Assembly: GCA_003513895.1 (NCBI GenBank)
Contig: DOSU01000148.1
Location: 22,349-86,348 of the forward strand
Length of the DNA: 64,000 nucleotides
Source: Rikenellaceae bacterium
Lineage (GTDB): Bacteria > Bacteroidota > Bacteroidia > Bacteroidales > UBA932
Reading direction: 5' to 3'
Shown here piece by piece: positions 53,501 to 63,000 of the stretch. Position numbers and translations under genes: made by a program. The first letter of the stretch is position 1. Each line of letters opens with the position of its first letter. Below the pieces are notes generated by a model that had not been told where the DNA came from, searched no databases, and worked only from the letters and a program-made list of their open reading frames with translations.

Positions 53501-56500
53501 GGCTCTTCCTGTTCCCATAAAAGAGACCTCAATAAAAGATGAATCACCTCATTTCGGAGACCGTCTCGAAGAGAAGCTTGCGGAGATATGGAAAGAGTTG
53601 CTTCAGGTTAAAAAAATCAATACAACAGATAATTTCTTTAGTCTTGGTGGGCACAGTCTGATAGCTATAAGACTTGTATCTAGGATACATAAGGAATTCA
53701 GCGTCGAAATCGGAATATGGGAAGTGTTCCAGTATTCAACAATTTCTTCGCTCGCCAGGTTGCTGAGAAGTAAAAATCCGTCTGTTTTCTGCCCTATTGA
53801 AAAGCTGGAGGAGAGGGAGTATTATCCATTGTCTCATTCGCAGCGAAGGTTATGGTTTCTTGCCAAGATGGAAGGCCAAAATTCGCTTTATAACATGCCT
53901 GGTGCTTTGCATCTGAAAGGGAATCTCGATATAAATGTGTTTGAAAATGTTTTAAAAACCATTTTGCAGCGGCATGAATCTTTCAGAACATATTTTGTTG
54001 AAATTGACGGAGAGCCTTTTCAAAAAATATCGGAAAAAGTTGATTTTAAAATTGAAGTGTCCGGTTATTCCGGTAAAACATGGGATTTAAACACACTTAA
54101 GGTTCTGGCAACGGAATATTTTGAAAAAGAATTTGATTTGTCCAAGGCCCCTCTTATGCAGGCGAAACTGATAACATTATCTGCAAACAACTACCTGTTC
54201 CTTTTCAATATGCACCATATTATAGGCGACGGCTGGTCAATCGATGTAATATTAAAAGAGTTTAAATTTTATTACAATTCCTTAATTACCAATACAAAAA
54301 CTCTCCCTGAACCATTAAGAATTCAGTATAAAGACTACGCAACATGGCAGAATAAAATTCTTGAAGAAAATTCACTTTCGGGAATTAAAGAATACTGGCA
54401 TACAAAATTAGGAAAACCGCGGCCCGACTTAAATTTGCCTTTAGACTTTAAAAGGCCCGAATCCTTTTCCGTAGAAGGAGAACTTTTGCGCTTCTCTCTT
54501 GACAGTAAACAGGCAAATGAATTAAAGAACATTATTAAAGTTCATGACACCAGCCTTTACATGACGTTTCTGGCAATTGTAAATGTTCTTTTATATAAAT
54601 ATACCGGCACGGAGGATATTCTTGTTGGTTCTCCTGTAGCCGGACGTCAGCATTACGATTTGGAGAATCAGGTTGGGTTTTTTGTGAATACTCTTGTTTT
54701 GCGTAATGAAATTAATCCCGAAGATACATTTGAGGATTTCTTGAGAAAAGTAAAAAAAACACTGTCAGAAGCCATGGATAATCAGGCCTATCCGTTTGAC
54801 AGGCTTGTAGATGAACTTGATGTCGAAAGAGTACCAAACCGGAATCCTCTTTTTGATGTTATGGTAGCATGGATGGTGAAGAACGGTATGGAAATTCAAT
54901 TGAATTTCAACGGAGTCGAGTTATCGGGACTTGACTTCAGTATATCAAAAAGCATGTTTGACCTTACATTTCTTTTTGATGAAACGAACGGCAAGATATC
55001 TTACGGAATTGAATATAATTCTTCTCTTTTCAAACAGGAGAGCATTCACAGAATGTCGGATCAGTTCAAAAAATTAGTCGACAGTATCATCTTAAACCCG
55101 AAAGGAAAAATCAGAAATCTGCAGATAATTACGGATGCAGAGAAAGAAAAACTCCTTGCCGGTTTCAATGCTGTAATTGACCCGTTGCCGGCCGAAACAA
55201 ATGTTATTGACATGTTTGTTAAAAAAGCCGGTGTCAATAAATACGATACTGCAATTGTATATGAAGGCAATAAAACATCCTACTTCGGTCTGGACAAACT
55301 TTCGAACAGAATTGCCAACTACATAATTGAAAATGTTGCGCCAAACAGAGATGATATAATCGCAGTTATTGTTGATGACCCGGTTTTGGCTGTTGCCTCT
55401 TTACTTGCAGTAATGAAAACAGGCGCGGCTTATCTTCCTGTTATGGCAGACAATCCTCTGGACAGAATATCATATATCATTAAAGACAGTAATGCAAGAG
55501 CTGTTTTGACCGACATTAATATCACTGTCCAAAAAGGATCGGAGATTTATCTGGATATTAGCGATCAAACAAGTGAAAACGATTCTTTGCCTGCTTGCAA
55601 AATTGAACAGGGAACTCTTGCATATGTAATATACACCTCAGGCTCGACCGGAACACCAAAAGGGGTAATGATAGAACACGATTCTTTAACAAATCTGATC
55701 TTGTCATTAAAACAAAATATTTATTCGCGTTACAAGAGTTCTTTAAACGAACTGATGATTACCTCATTTGCATTTGATGTTTCTCTTAAACAGATATTTG
55801 CAACACTATGCATTGGAAACACACTTCACATATTAAACAAAGAAAAGAGACTAGACGCACGAGAAATTATAAAATATATTTCAGACAATAATATCGGAGT
55901 TGTCGATCTAACTCCCTCTATTTTTTCCGTAATGCAGGATGAGGGTTTTAACGAGACATTAAAGCCAGATTTGAAAGAGTTGTTTCTGGGTTCGGAGGCT
56001 CTGCCTTATAAACTGGTTAAAAACTTCTTGAGCCATAAGGAAAACAGAAGCATAAACATGACTAACTTTTACGGACCTACAGAGTGTTGTGTAGAATCTT
56101 CCGGATTCCGAATAATAGGTCCCGGTGATTTAAATGATAATCACAGCATAGTTCCAATAGGGAAGCCGATATTAAACGAACAAATCTTTATTCTTGACCA
56201 ATTTTTGAATTTATGTCCGATTAACGTGACCGGCGAAATATGCATTGCAGGAAAAGGCCTTGCCCGGCAATATTTGAACGATCCTAAAAAAACTGCCGAA
56301 AAATTTGTCAATGCTCCATCCTTAAAAGGGACAAGAGTTTATAAGACGGGAGATTTGGGGAGATTTCTTCCTGATGGCAATGTTGAGTTCCTTGGAAGAA
56401 TGGACGAGCAGGTTAAGATTCGGGGATACAGAGTAGAGTTGCAGGAGATAGAGAGGTGTCTTGGAGAGTTGCAGGAGATAAACGAGTGTGCTGTTACTCT

Positions 56501-57059
56501 TTTTGATAAAAATGGCGCGAGCGAACTTGCAGCTTATTACATATCGGGAGAAACCATAGAAAAAGCTAAACTGAAAAGTCATCTTGACCGGTTTTTGCCT
56601 AAGTATATGATTCCTGCATATTTCGTCAGAGTCGAAAAAATTCCTCTTTCAGTCAATGGAAAGGCCAGCAAAAAACTTTTGCCGGATCCTTGCAATATAA
56701 GTGAGAAGAAAACATTAAGAAAACCGAATGACGAAACGGAGCTTTTAATTCTTAATATTTGTTCTCGTGTCCTCAAGAGTGAAAACATTAGCCTGGACGA
56801 TAATTTTTTTGAAATAGGCGGAAACAGCTTAAATGCAGTTCGGATTATATCGGGAATTCAAAAAGAATTAAATGCCGACATTCCACTCAGGGAGATATTT
56901 TACAACCCGGTTCTGATTGATATTGCCCGGAAAGTCAAAGAAAAGCTCAGCCAGAAAGTATCCTGCAATAAAAATGTTTCAGAAGAAAAAAACATTGTGC
57001 CGGCTTCGGATGAAGAATTAAAACTATTATCAGCCTTGCAATTTGACGATGATGAGTAG
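47544..57059 (+). CDS. Non-ribosomal peptide synthetase, three modules (C-A-PCP)x3
   Basis: A 3171-residue synthetase. C1 (1-440, HHFSNDG at 137), A1 (460-945), PCP1 (LGGDSL, 988); C2 (1045-1485, HHIAGDG at 1177), A2 (1505-1990), PCP2 (LGGHSL, 2036); C3 (2093-2530, HHIIGDG at 2225), A3 (2554-3050), PCP3 (IGGNSL, 3093). Each A domain keeps YTSGSTGTPKG, the YxTGD motif and the NGK lysine. Pocket residues read by eye against GrsA: A1 DAFTIAGVC (phenylalanine/aromatic-like), A2 DAKDVGADV and A3 DVKDFGFVE (K239/D278 type, uncertain). C1 at the start suggests an acylated first residue. No epimerase or thioesterase is present. The acidic C-terminus (LQFDDDE) may dock to the next protein. Confidence 0.95.
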   Translation: MSNKELYPLTLPQQVFYYDYLLHRNDRKYNMGGHMMLNGELDIDLFRKALNYTAQKHDALRLRFVEKDGELFQYFLPELESNIEYYDFRKRNNPLEDANKFILEESARPFPFENSNLCREIIIQTGDKQFIWFALFHHFSNDGYGHSIINKTVSDTYNSLLLSDSFPEIQSYSYLDFLEDDLKYRKSEEFKNSSEYWQKKLTPLPEHLDFTTKKHSIKNFSLHNERVTLNLHRMCYASMLKIGEEEGVTPFQTLLGILYITLYKLYNKKDIIIGMPVLNRSNFKFKNTPGLFMNMTPLRLHLKPEWTFYDLLNSIKTEVKECYRHQRLPMSETFRHFRNNPEFKNELFDVTVVYRKMDFSQKFGDAKLHSVTLDTETRNESFGIEVDEYDDDENVNIFFNYNPQVLSEQEVLQIAKCFETVLFELIYFPQKKLSAIKTISEFDRHELLKTFNFNGRAKKTNKTIVEKFYDCAQNFSNVISVICNEKSLTYCKLNQKSNQVANYLIQKHNVSKGDIICMASERSTDAIVTMIGIMKSGAACLPVDFNNPRERIAYILKNSGAKILISDNPEHHNLSKVVVILSETEIAGNGNLSLKIHKEDPAYIIYTSGSTGTPKGVVIEHGSFMNMFVNVIDNYGIKQRDNVLQFASLGFDAAIFEIFQALLTGATLVIAGKEIIQDPSLFIHFMDDKKISVATLPPAFLNALDKPEFPYLHTLITAGEQAVVSDVNYYRKFKKYINGYGPTEASVCASYFIADKDEEYKNSVPIGKSVPGMSIYILNENLELLPTGFSGELCISGPNLARGYLNNNELTEQKFVANPFVKNGRMYRTGDRARFLPDGNIEFLGRIDNQVKIRGNRIELGEIENRIQNHPLVKESVVLVTEINESKIIAAFIISETEIVLSELKNFLLEFLPDHMMPQHFYFIEKMPLTQNGKIDKNELRKLVLAGPETITNDSATSTDLEIKLISIVERILNYSPVGVNDNFFELGGDSLTIARLITRIKKELNLEISFKTIFNKPTFRSVLAELGSCKTALYEEIKSAPPAEYYPLSHSQKRLWILSREKENSAVYNMPVPLVLEGIVNVGNLKKEVCAIIERHESLRTIFVDIEGTPYQKILTTFDSVVTEYDFSLDASAGEKAAVLVNKEAMTPFDLSCEIPIRASIVKVEKEKYIFLLVIHHIAGDGISIGIIMNELSQLYNSYEGGDSECVLKPLRIQYKDYCVYEQVLLESNKYLKEKEYWLKKLCNPIPVLNLPTNRIRPPVKTYTGNYLLSELEESTSQSIIKLSKERSVSPNIVLLAAINVLLYKYTAQEDIIIGTPVARRNSQELENQVGAYINTVALRNNINGENTFAHFLQEAGNSLSEAFSNSNYPFDSLLENLTLERDISRAPLFDVLMQYQNEDVTVLELNHARSSSYKIDFNFNKFDLTFTFTEEKESIKFNLGYNSNLFDENRIERLKSHLINILSCVLDNPDICIKDIDVLGNDDREMLQEMSCGKNTNLERKTVIDLFNEQVIKTPGNTALVFNDTKLTYLQLNEKANSIAHGILKNISVSPDDIIAIRAPRSEMMVIGILGILKTGAAYLPLSMDMPEERVKFMMQDSRSRLLLTESHLVEMTETPSGKIPEINYNPNSLAYVIYTSGSTGTPKGVMIEHRGLYNLVLALSDGIYNSVLSPLNIAMIAPFIFDASVKQMFYALTHGHCLDIVPDEIKTNGRKLIEYYEKHSIKVSDGTPVHLEVLLDELTPGTKKYLPNMFVMGGQHLMLQTVRKMFEVAGDDPPVIINAYGPTECSDVSSSFNISREFTEENDAVFNSMPIGKPLNNVQIYILDSTLAPVPVGVYGELCIAGEGLARGYVNRSDLTNEKFVNAGFLHNRRIYRTGDVGRFLDDGNIVLSGRSDDQIKLRGFRVELGEIESKIKNYGKIVSASVISVGEGNNLEIAAYFTAPEKLDCEDLKQFLSLHLPVYMIPAFLTQLDKMPLTGNGKIDKKALPVPIKETSIKDESPHFGDRLEEKLAEIWKELLQVKKINTTDNFFSLGGHSLIAIRLVSRIHKEFSVEIGIWEVFQYSTISSLARLLRSKNPSVFCPIEKLEEREYYPLSHSQRRLWFLAKMEGQNSLYNMPGALHLKGNLDINVFENVLKTILQRHESFRTYFVEIDGEPFQKISEKVDFKIEVSGYSGKTWDLNTLKVLATEYFEKEFDLSKAPLMQAKLITLSANNYLFLFNMHHIIGDGWSIDVILKEFKFYYNSLITNTKTLPEPLRIQYKDYATWQNKILEENSLSGIKEYWHTKLGKPRPDLNLPLDFKRPESFSVEGELLRFSLDSKQANELKNIIKVHDTSLYMTFLAIVNVLLYKYTGTEDILVGSPVAGRQHYDLENQVGFFVNTLVLRNEINPEDTFEDFLRKVKKTLSEAMDNQAYPFDRLVDELDVERVPNRNPLFDVMVAWMVKNGMEIQLNFNGVELSGLDFSISKSMFDLTFLFDETNGKISYGIEYNSSLFKQESIHRMSDQFKKLVDSIILNPKGKIRNLQIITDAEKEKLLAGFNAVIDPLPAETNVIDMFVKKAGVNKYDTAIVYEGNKTSYFGLDKLSNRIANYIIENVAPNRDDIIAVIVDDPVLAVASLLAVMKTGAAYLPVMADNPLDRISYIIKDSNARAVLTDINITVQKGSEIYLDISDQTSENDSLPACKIEQGTLAYVIYTSGSTGTPKGVMIEHDSLTNLILSLKQNIYSRYKSSLNELMITSFAFDVSLKQIFATLCIGNTLHILNKEKRLDAREIIKYISDNNIGVVDLTPSIFSVMQDEGFNETLKPDLKELFLGSEALPYKLVKNFLSHKENRSINMTNFYGPTECCVESSGFRIIGPGDLNDNHSIVPIGKPILNEQIFILDQFLNLCPINVTGEICIAGKGLARQYLNDPKKTAEKFVNAPSLKGTRVYKTGDLGRFLPDGNVEFLGRMDEQVKIRGYRVELQEIERCLGELQEINECAVTLFDKNGASELAAYYISGETIEKAKLKSHLDRFLPKYMIPAYFVRVEKIPLSVNGKASKKLLPDPCNISEKKTLRKPNDETELLILNICSRVLKSENISLDDNFFEIGGNSLNAVRIISGIQKELNADIPLREIFYNPVLIDIARKVKEKLSQKVSCNKNVSEEKNIVPASDEELKLLSALQFDDDE
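56435..56480 (+). repeat. 16-base direct repeat inside the third adenylation domain
   Basis: AGAGTTGCAGGAGATA at 56435-56450 and again at 56465-56480, exactly 30 bases (ten codons) apart. It encodes VELQEIERCLGELQEINEC, right after motif A8. Overall length there seems normal, so this may be convergent sequence rather than a true insertion. Confidence 0.6.
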
Positions 57060-60000
57060 CATAAAAGAGTTGAAACAAAAAGCATTAAGCGGCGATATGT
57101 CCGCATTAGAAGAGCTAAGACAACTGGGCGTTTTGTCGGGCAATAAAGCCAGATACACCATGGCGCCTGTCTCTTATGCCCAGAGACGACTCTGGTTTAT
57201 TGACAAGATGGACCATTCCCCGGCATATAATCTTTATGCTGCAATAAATATTCGGGGGGAACTAAATGTTGAGGCTCTTGAAAATTCGTTCAAAGAAATT
57301 GTTAATCGTCATGAAATACTAAGAACTGTTTTTGTTGAAACAGACGGAATCCCATATCAGAAAATTTTAAGTGATATTAATTTCAAAATCTTAAAGGAAG
57401 ATATAAGCAAAGCTGCACACAAAGGGGAAAAGATATCGTTATTAATTGAAAACGAATCCAAAAGGTGTTTCGATCTCTCTAATGGACCACTTATGGTATG
57501 TAGCCTGTATACGCTGGGAAAAGAGGAGCACCTCCTCCTTTTTAACATGCACCATATAATAAGCGACGGATGGTCTGTTGGGATACTCATTTCGGAGTTG
57601 ACTTTGCTGTATAACTCATTTTGCAAAGGAGATGCTAGTCCTTTATCTCCACTAAAGATTCAATACAAAGACTTTGTTAAAAGTCATTCGGATATGCTGA
57701 ATGACCGGGAATCTTTAATACATAAAAAGTACTGGTTCGAAAAATTTTCGGGAGAGCTCCCTGTCACCGAATTGACTTCGGATTTTAAACGTCCGCTGCA
57801 CAAAACATTCAACGGTTTGCTGCAAGAAATTGTTGTTGGAAAACACCTTTTTAAAGGAGTAAAGAAGCTTATCCGGCAAAGAAATGCAAGCCTTTTTATG
57901 TTTCTGGTTTCGGCTGTAAATGTTCTTTTGTACAAATATACGGGGAAACGGGATATCATTATAGGTTCTCCGGTTTCCGGAAGAGAGCAGAGAGACCTGG
58001 ATGAGCTTATAGGATTTTTTGTAAATACAATTCCTTTAAGAAACAATATCGACAGCGCAATTAGTTTCGGGGATTTTTTGGATAAGGTAAAAAGCAACTG
58101 CATAGAGGCTTACGATCATCAAATATATCCTATAGATCTGCTCATCGAGGACTTGAATATGAAAAGAGATACGAGCAGAAATCCTCTGTTCGAGATTACA
58201 GTTTCGCTTCAGGAGGCAAACTCCGGTTCAATTCAGTTTGATGGATTAAAAACAACTATTTTAAAACCGGAAATATCATCAGGCAAATTCGACCTTCATT
58301 TCAACTTTGAAGAGAGAGACGAAGAGCTTAAACTTGGAATTGTTTATAATCCCGATTTATATACTGCAGAAAACATTCAAAGATTTGGCAGCCATTTTCT
58401 CACGTTGCTGGAAAATATCCTGAGCTCCCCGGAAGAGGCAATCAGAGATATTGAAATAATATCAAAAACAGAAAAAGATGAGATAGTTAATGTGTTTAAT
58501 GATACACAATGCTATTATCCAAAAGAGAAAACAATTTCCGGACTGTTCGAAGAGATGGCAGTAAAATTTCCGGAAAAGCCGGCAGTTGTTTATCAGGGGA
58601 AACCGATTACCTATAAAAATTTGAATGAAAAAGCCAATTGCCTGGCAATGATCTTAAAAGAAGATTACGGGTTAAGGTTAGAGGAACCTGTAGTCATATT
58701 AATGGATAGGTCACACGAATTTATAATATCAATACTTGCAGTCCTAAAGGCGGGAGGAGCCTATTTACCGGTTGATCCAAAAATGCCTTTTACCCGAATC
58801 AGAACAATTATTGAAGATGTAAAAGCCGATATTATTTTAACCGATAGTATCCATAAAAACAACGAATATCAGGTTAGCCGGGTTATTAGGGTTACAGACG
58901 AGCTTTTTTCGGATGCGAAAATGTGTTGCAACTTTAAAAGCAATAAAACCTCTTCAAATCTGGCCTATATTTTATACACATCAGGTTCCACAGGAGTTCC
59001 GAAAGGAAGCATGATTGAAGAAAAGTCGGTAATTAGACTTGTAAAGAATACGAACTATTTAAAGATGGACGAAAATATCAGGATATTTTCCACATCTTCC
59101 ATCTCCTTTGATGCAACAACTTTCGATATATGGGGTGCATTACTAAACGGAGGTACACTATTTTTTGAAGATACCGAAGATTATCTCGACCCCGAAAAAC
59201 TTAGAAATTATTTTTCTACTTATAAAATAAACGCAACAATACTATCTACAGGGTTGTTTGTAAGAATGTTAGAAGCCGACAGGCTAAACAATCTTAATAT
59301 GTTTGCGGGTTTAAAAGAGTTTATGGTCGGAGGAGACAGATTGCCTTGTCATGTATCGAACAACTTTATTTCGATGTATCCCCAAATTCCATTTATAAAT
59401 GTTTATGGTCCAACAGAAAACACAACCTTCACTACATTTTTTAATGTTACACATGAGTATAGTACAGATATTCCTATAGGAAAACCTGTATCAAACTCGA
59501 CAGTTTACATATTTAATACAGATGGAAACCTATGTCCTGCTGGTGTTGCAGGGGAATTATATATCGGAGGTGACGGAGTATCCCGGGGATATGTTGGCAG
59601 AGAGGAACTGACTAAGCAGAAATTTATAGATAATCCGTATAAAAAAGGAGATACATTATACTGCTCGGGCGATATTGCCAAATGGATGAGCGATGGTAAT
59701 ATTATATTTCTGGGCAGGGAAGATGATCAGTTGAAAATAAGGGGATTCCGTGTAGAAACTGGAGAGATTGAGAGTATTGCAACAAAATTTGGTGGAATTA
59801 CAAAAGCAAAAATCCTGGTAAATGAGGAGGAGAGTCAAAAGGAACTGGCACTGTATTATACAGCTCTGGCAAATGTTGTTGAGGAAGATTTAAAAAACCA
59901 TCTGAAAGATAATCTTCCGGATTATATGCTTCCAAAATACCTGATAAGATTGGATGAATTTCCGCTTAATGCAAACGGAAAAGTAGATTACAAGGCATTC

Positions 60001-63000
60001 CCCAAACCCGAAGCAATTTCGGACCTGTCTCAATTAACCACAAAGCCCGCAAACCCTACAGAAAAAGTATTAGCAAAGATTTTTGAAGATATTCTTAACA
60101 TAAAGAACTTCTCATTTTCCGATGACTTCTTCAGTTTGGGAGGCCACAGTTTAAAGGCAATAAGGGCAGTATCGGCAATTCAAAAGGAGTTAAGTGTGAA
60201 AGTAAATCTGAAGGAATTTTTCTCCAATCCCGATATTTTTTCTCTTGAAAAGATTATAAGGGATAAGAAAAGAGAGACTCTGGGTATAATACCGGAGATA
60301 AACAAAAGTGACCTGTATGATCTGTCGCACGCTCAAAAAAGATTATGGGTACTGGACAAGATAGAGAAATCAAAATCGACATACAATATACCTCTTGCTG
60401 TTACTGTTTATAACGAGATAGATACTAATGCCCTGCAGTATGCATTTAACGATTTGGTCTGCAGGCACGAATCCCTTAGAACCATATTCGTGGAAGTTAA
60501 CGGAGAGCCATTCCAGAAAATCGTCGAAGAGATGAATATTCCTATTCTGGTTAAGGATTTTAGAAAAGAGCTCAACCCCCGGGAATCGTCGTTTAACTAT
60601 GTTGTGGACGAAGCCAATAAAGCATTCAATCTTTCGGAAAATCCTTTGATGAGGGTGTATGTTTTAAAAACAGATGAAAAGGAAAATATCTTTTTTCTCA
60701 ATATACATCACATAATTTGTGATGGCTGGTCATTGAATGTTTTGACAGAAGATCTGTTTGAGTCATATAAAAACTATACTGAGAACTTAAGTTATCAGGC
60801 GGCTAAGCTTAAAATCCAGTACAAGGATTATGCAAGCTGGTTAAACGAGAGAATCAATAAAAAAGAGGAAGATTCCGACCGTATATATTGGCTGGATAAA
60901 CTTAAAGGAGAGATAATCCCGCTGGATCTTCCAACGGATTTCCCTCGGCCTGCTGTTAAGACCTATAAAGGGAAATCTGTTTATTTCTCTTTACCAAAAG
61001 GGTTGAAAAACAGGCTTGATGCCTTTAATATTGAAAAGAGAAGCAGCCTTTTCATGACTCTCACTGCAGCATTAAAAACGCTGTTGTACAGATACAGCGG
61101 AAAAGAAAATATAATAATAGGCACGGCTGTAGCCGGACGAGATCATCCGGATCTGGAAAATCAGATTGGCTATTATGTAAACACACTAGCCCTGAGAGAT
61201 GAGATTAATCCTGAACAGCCCTTTGCACAACTTCTGGAAGAGATTAAAAAGACAGCAACTGAATCCTATTCTCACCAGATGTATCCTTTTGACAAACTTG
61301 TGGAAGAGATAAAGCTCCCTAGGGATACGAGCCGTTCTCCGCTGTTTGATGTAATGATTGTTTTACAAAATTTTGATATTTCATATGATGGAGCGTTAGG
61401 GAAGATGGAACCCTATAAAATCCCGCTGGATATCAGCAAATTTGACTTGACATTTAATTTTAACGATACAGGACAAGACTTAGATTTATTGATAGAGTAC
61501 AACACGCAATTGTATAAAAAAGAGAGGATTGAACAAATTGCATCGCATTTGTTTGTTCTCATTGAGGGAATAATTGCAAATCCTGCACAAAGCGTAAAGT
61601 CGATAAACATATTAAGCCCCGAAGAAGAGAACAAATTACTCCTGAAGTACAATGAAACTGCGGCTTTATATCCTGCCGGCAAGACAATAGTTGAGCTGTT
61701 TGAGGAATCGGCAGCAAAGTATTCTGCAAATACAGCCGTTGTTCATAAAGATAAAACTTTAACTTATTCTCAGCTGAACTCGGAGGCAAACAAATATGCA
61801 AAGTATATCAGGAGTAAATATAAATTGTTGCCCGGTGAATCAACAGGTGTTTTAATTTCTCCTTCGGAAAACACTCCCGTTATATTGCTGGCCATATTAA
61901 AGGCAGGAGGAGCATATCTGCCCATTGACCCTGAATATCCCGATGAAAGAATAAAGCACATCCTCTCCGAAAGCAAAACGAATATAATTATCACAAACAA
62001 CGAAAACAAAGACAAGGCAAAACAGATAGCCAGCGAATTTGACAAAGAGTGTTTAATTCTTAATCTGGACGATGTTTCAGAGACGGATAAGAAAATTTAT
62101 CCAAATCCTAAAAAAGTAAATTCAGACCCGAATACCACTGCATATGTCATTTTTACATCGGGTTCAACAGGCAAGCCCAAAGGTTGCCCGATAAGCCATC
62201 GGAATCTTGTCCGGTTGTTTATAAATGACAAGTCCCACTTTGATTTTAACACCTCGGATGTATGGATAATGGCACATTCATACTGTTTTGATTTTTCTGT
62301 TTGGGAGATGTACGGTGCATTACTTTTCGGAGGGAAACTTATAATTCCCGGTAGAAATGAAGTAAGGGATATTTCTGCATTTGCCGGGCTTGTATGCGAG
62401 CATAAAGTTACTGTCCTTAACCAGACTCCCGGGGCTTTTTACAAATTTATTGAGACTGTGCTTGATAACCGGAGCAATAGATCCTTAAACCTGCGGTATG
62501 TAATTTTTGGAGGGGATAAACTGGACCCTTCAAAATTGTCGAACTGGATAAAATCATTTCCGGCATCGGAAGAGAAGCTTATCAATATGTACGGAATTAC
62601 CGAAACGACAATTCACGTAACATATCACAGAATAACCGATGAAGAGATAGTGTATGGTGGCGGGGTGAGCAATATCGGCAGGCCTCTTCCCGAAACGAAA
62701 GTTTATGTTCTGGACAGCAATCTGCAACTGGTTCCGGTTGGAGTTTACGGAGAGATATTTGTTGCCGGAACCGGATTGAGCAAAGGTTATTTAAACCGTC
62801 CGGACTTAACGGAGGAACGGTTTATTTCAAACCCGTACTCAAAGAATGAAACATTGTATAAAAGCGGTGATGTTGGCCGATGGCTCTACGACGGAACTCT
62901 TGAATACCTCGACCGAAGCGACAGCCAAGTGCAGATACGCGGTTACAGGGTCGAAGTAAACGAAATAGAACTTCAGCTTCGCCGGTACAAAGGGGTATCA

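Noticed and set aside
56435..56480. The 16-base direct repeat as evidence for a recent insertion in the third A domain
   Set aside because: The distance between motif A8 and A10 looks normal, so the second copy occupies positions all A domains have.
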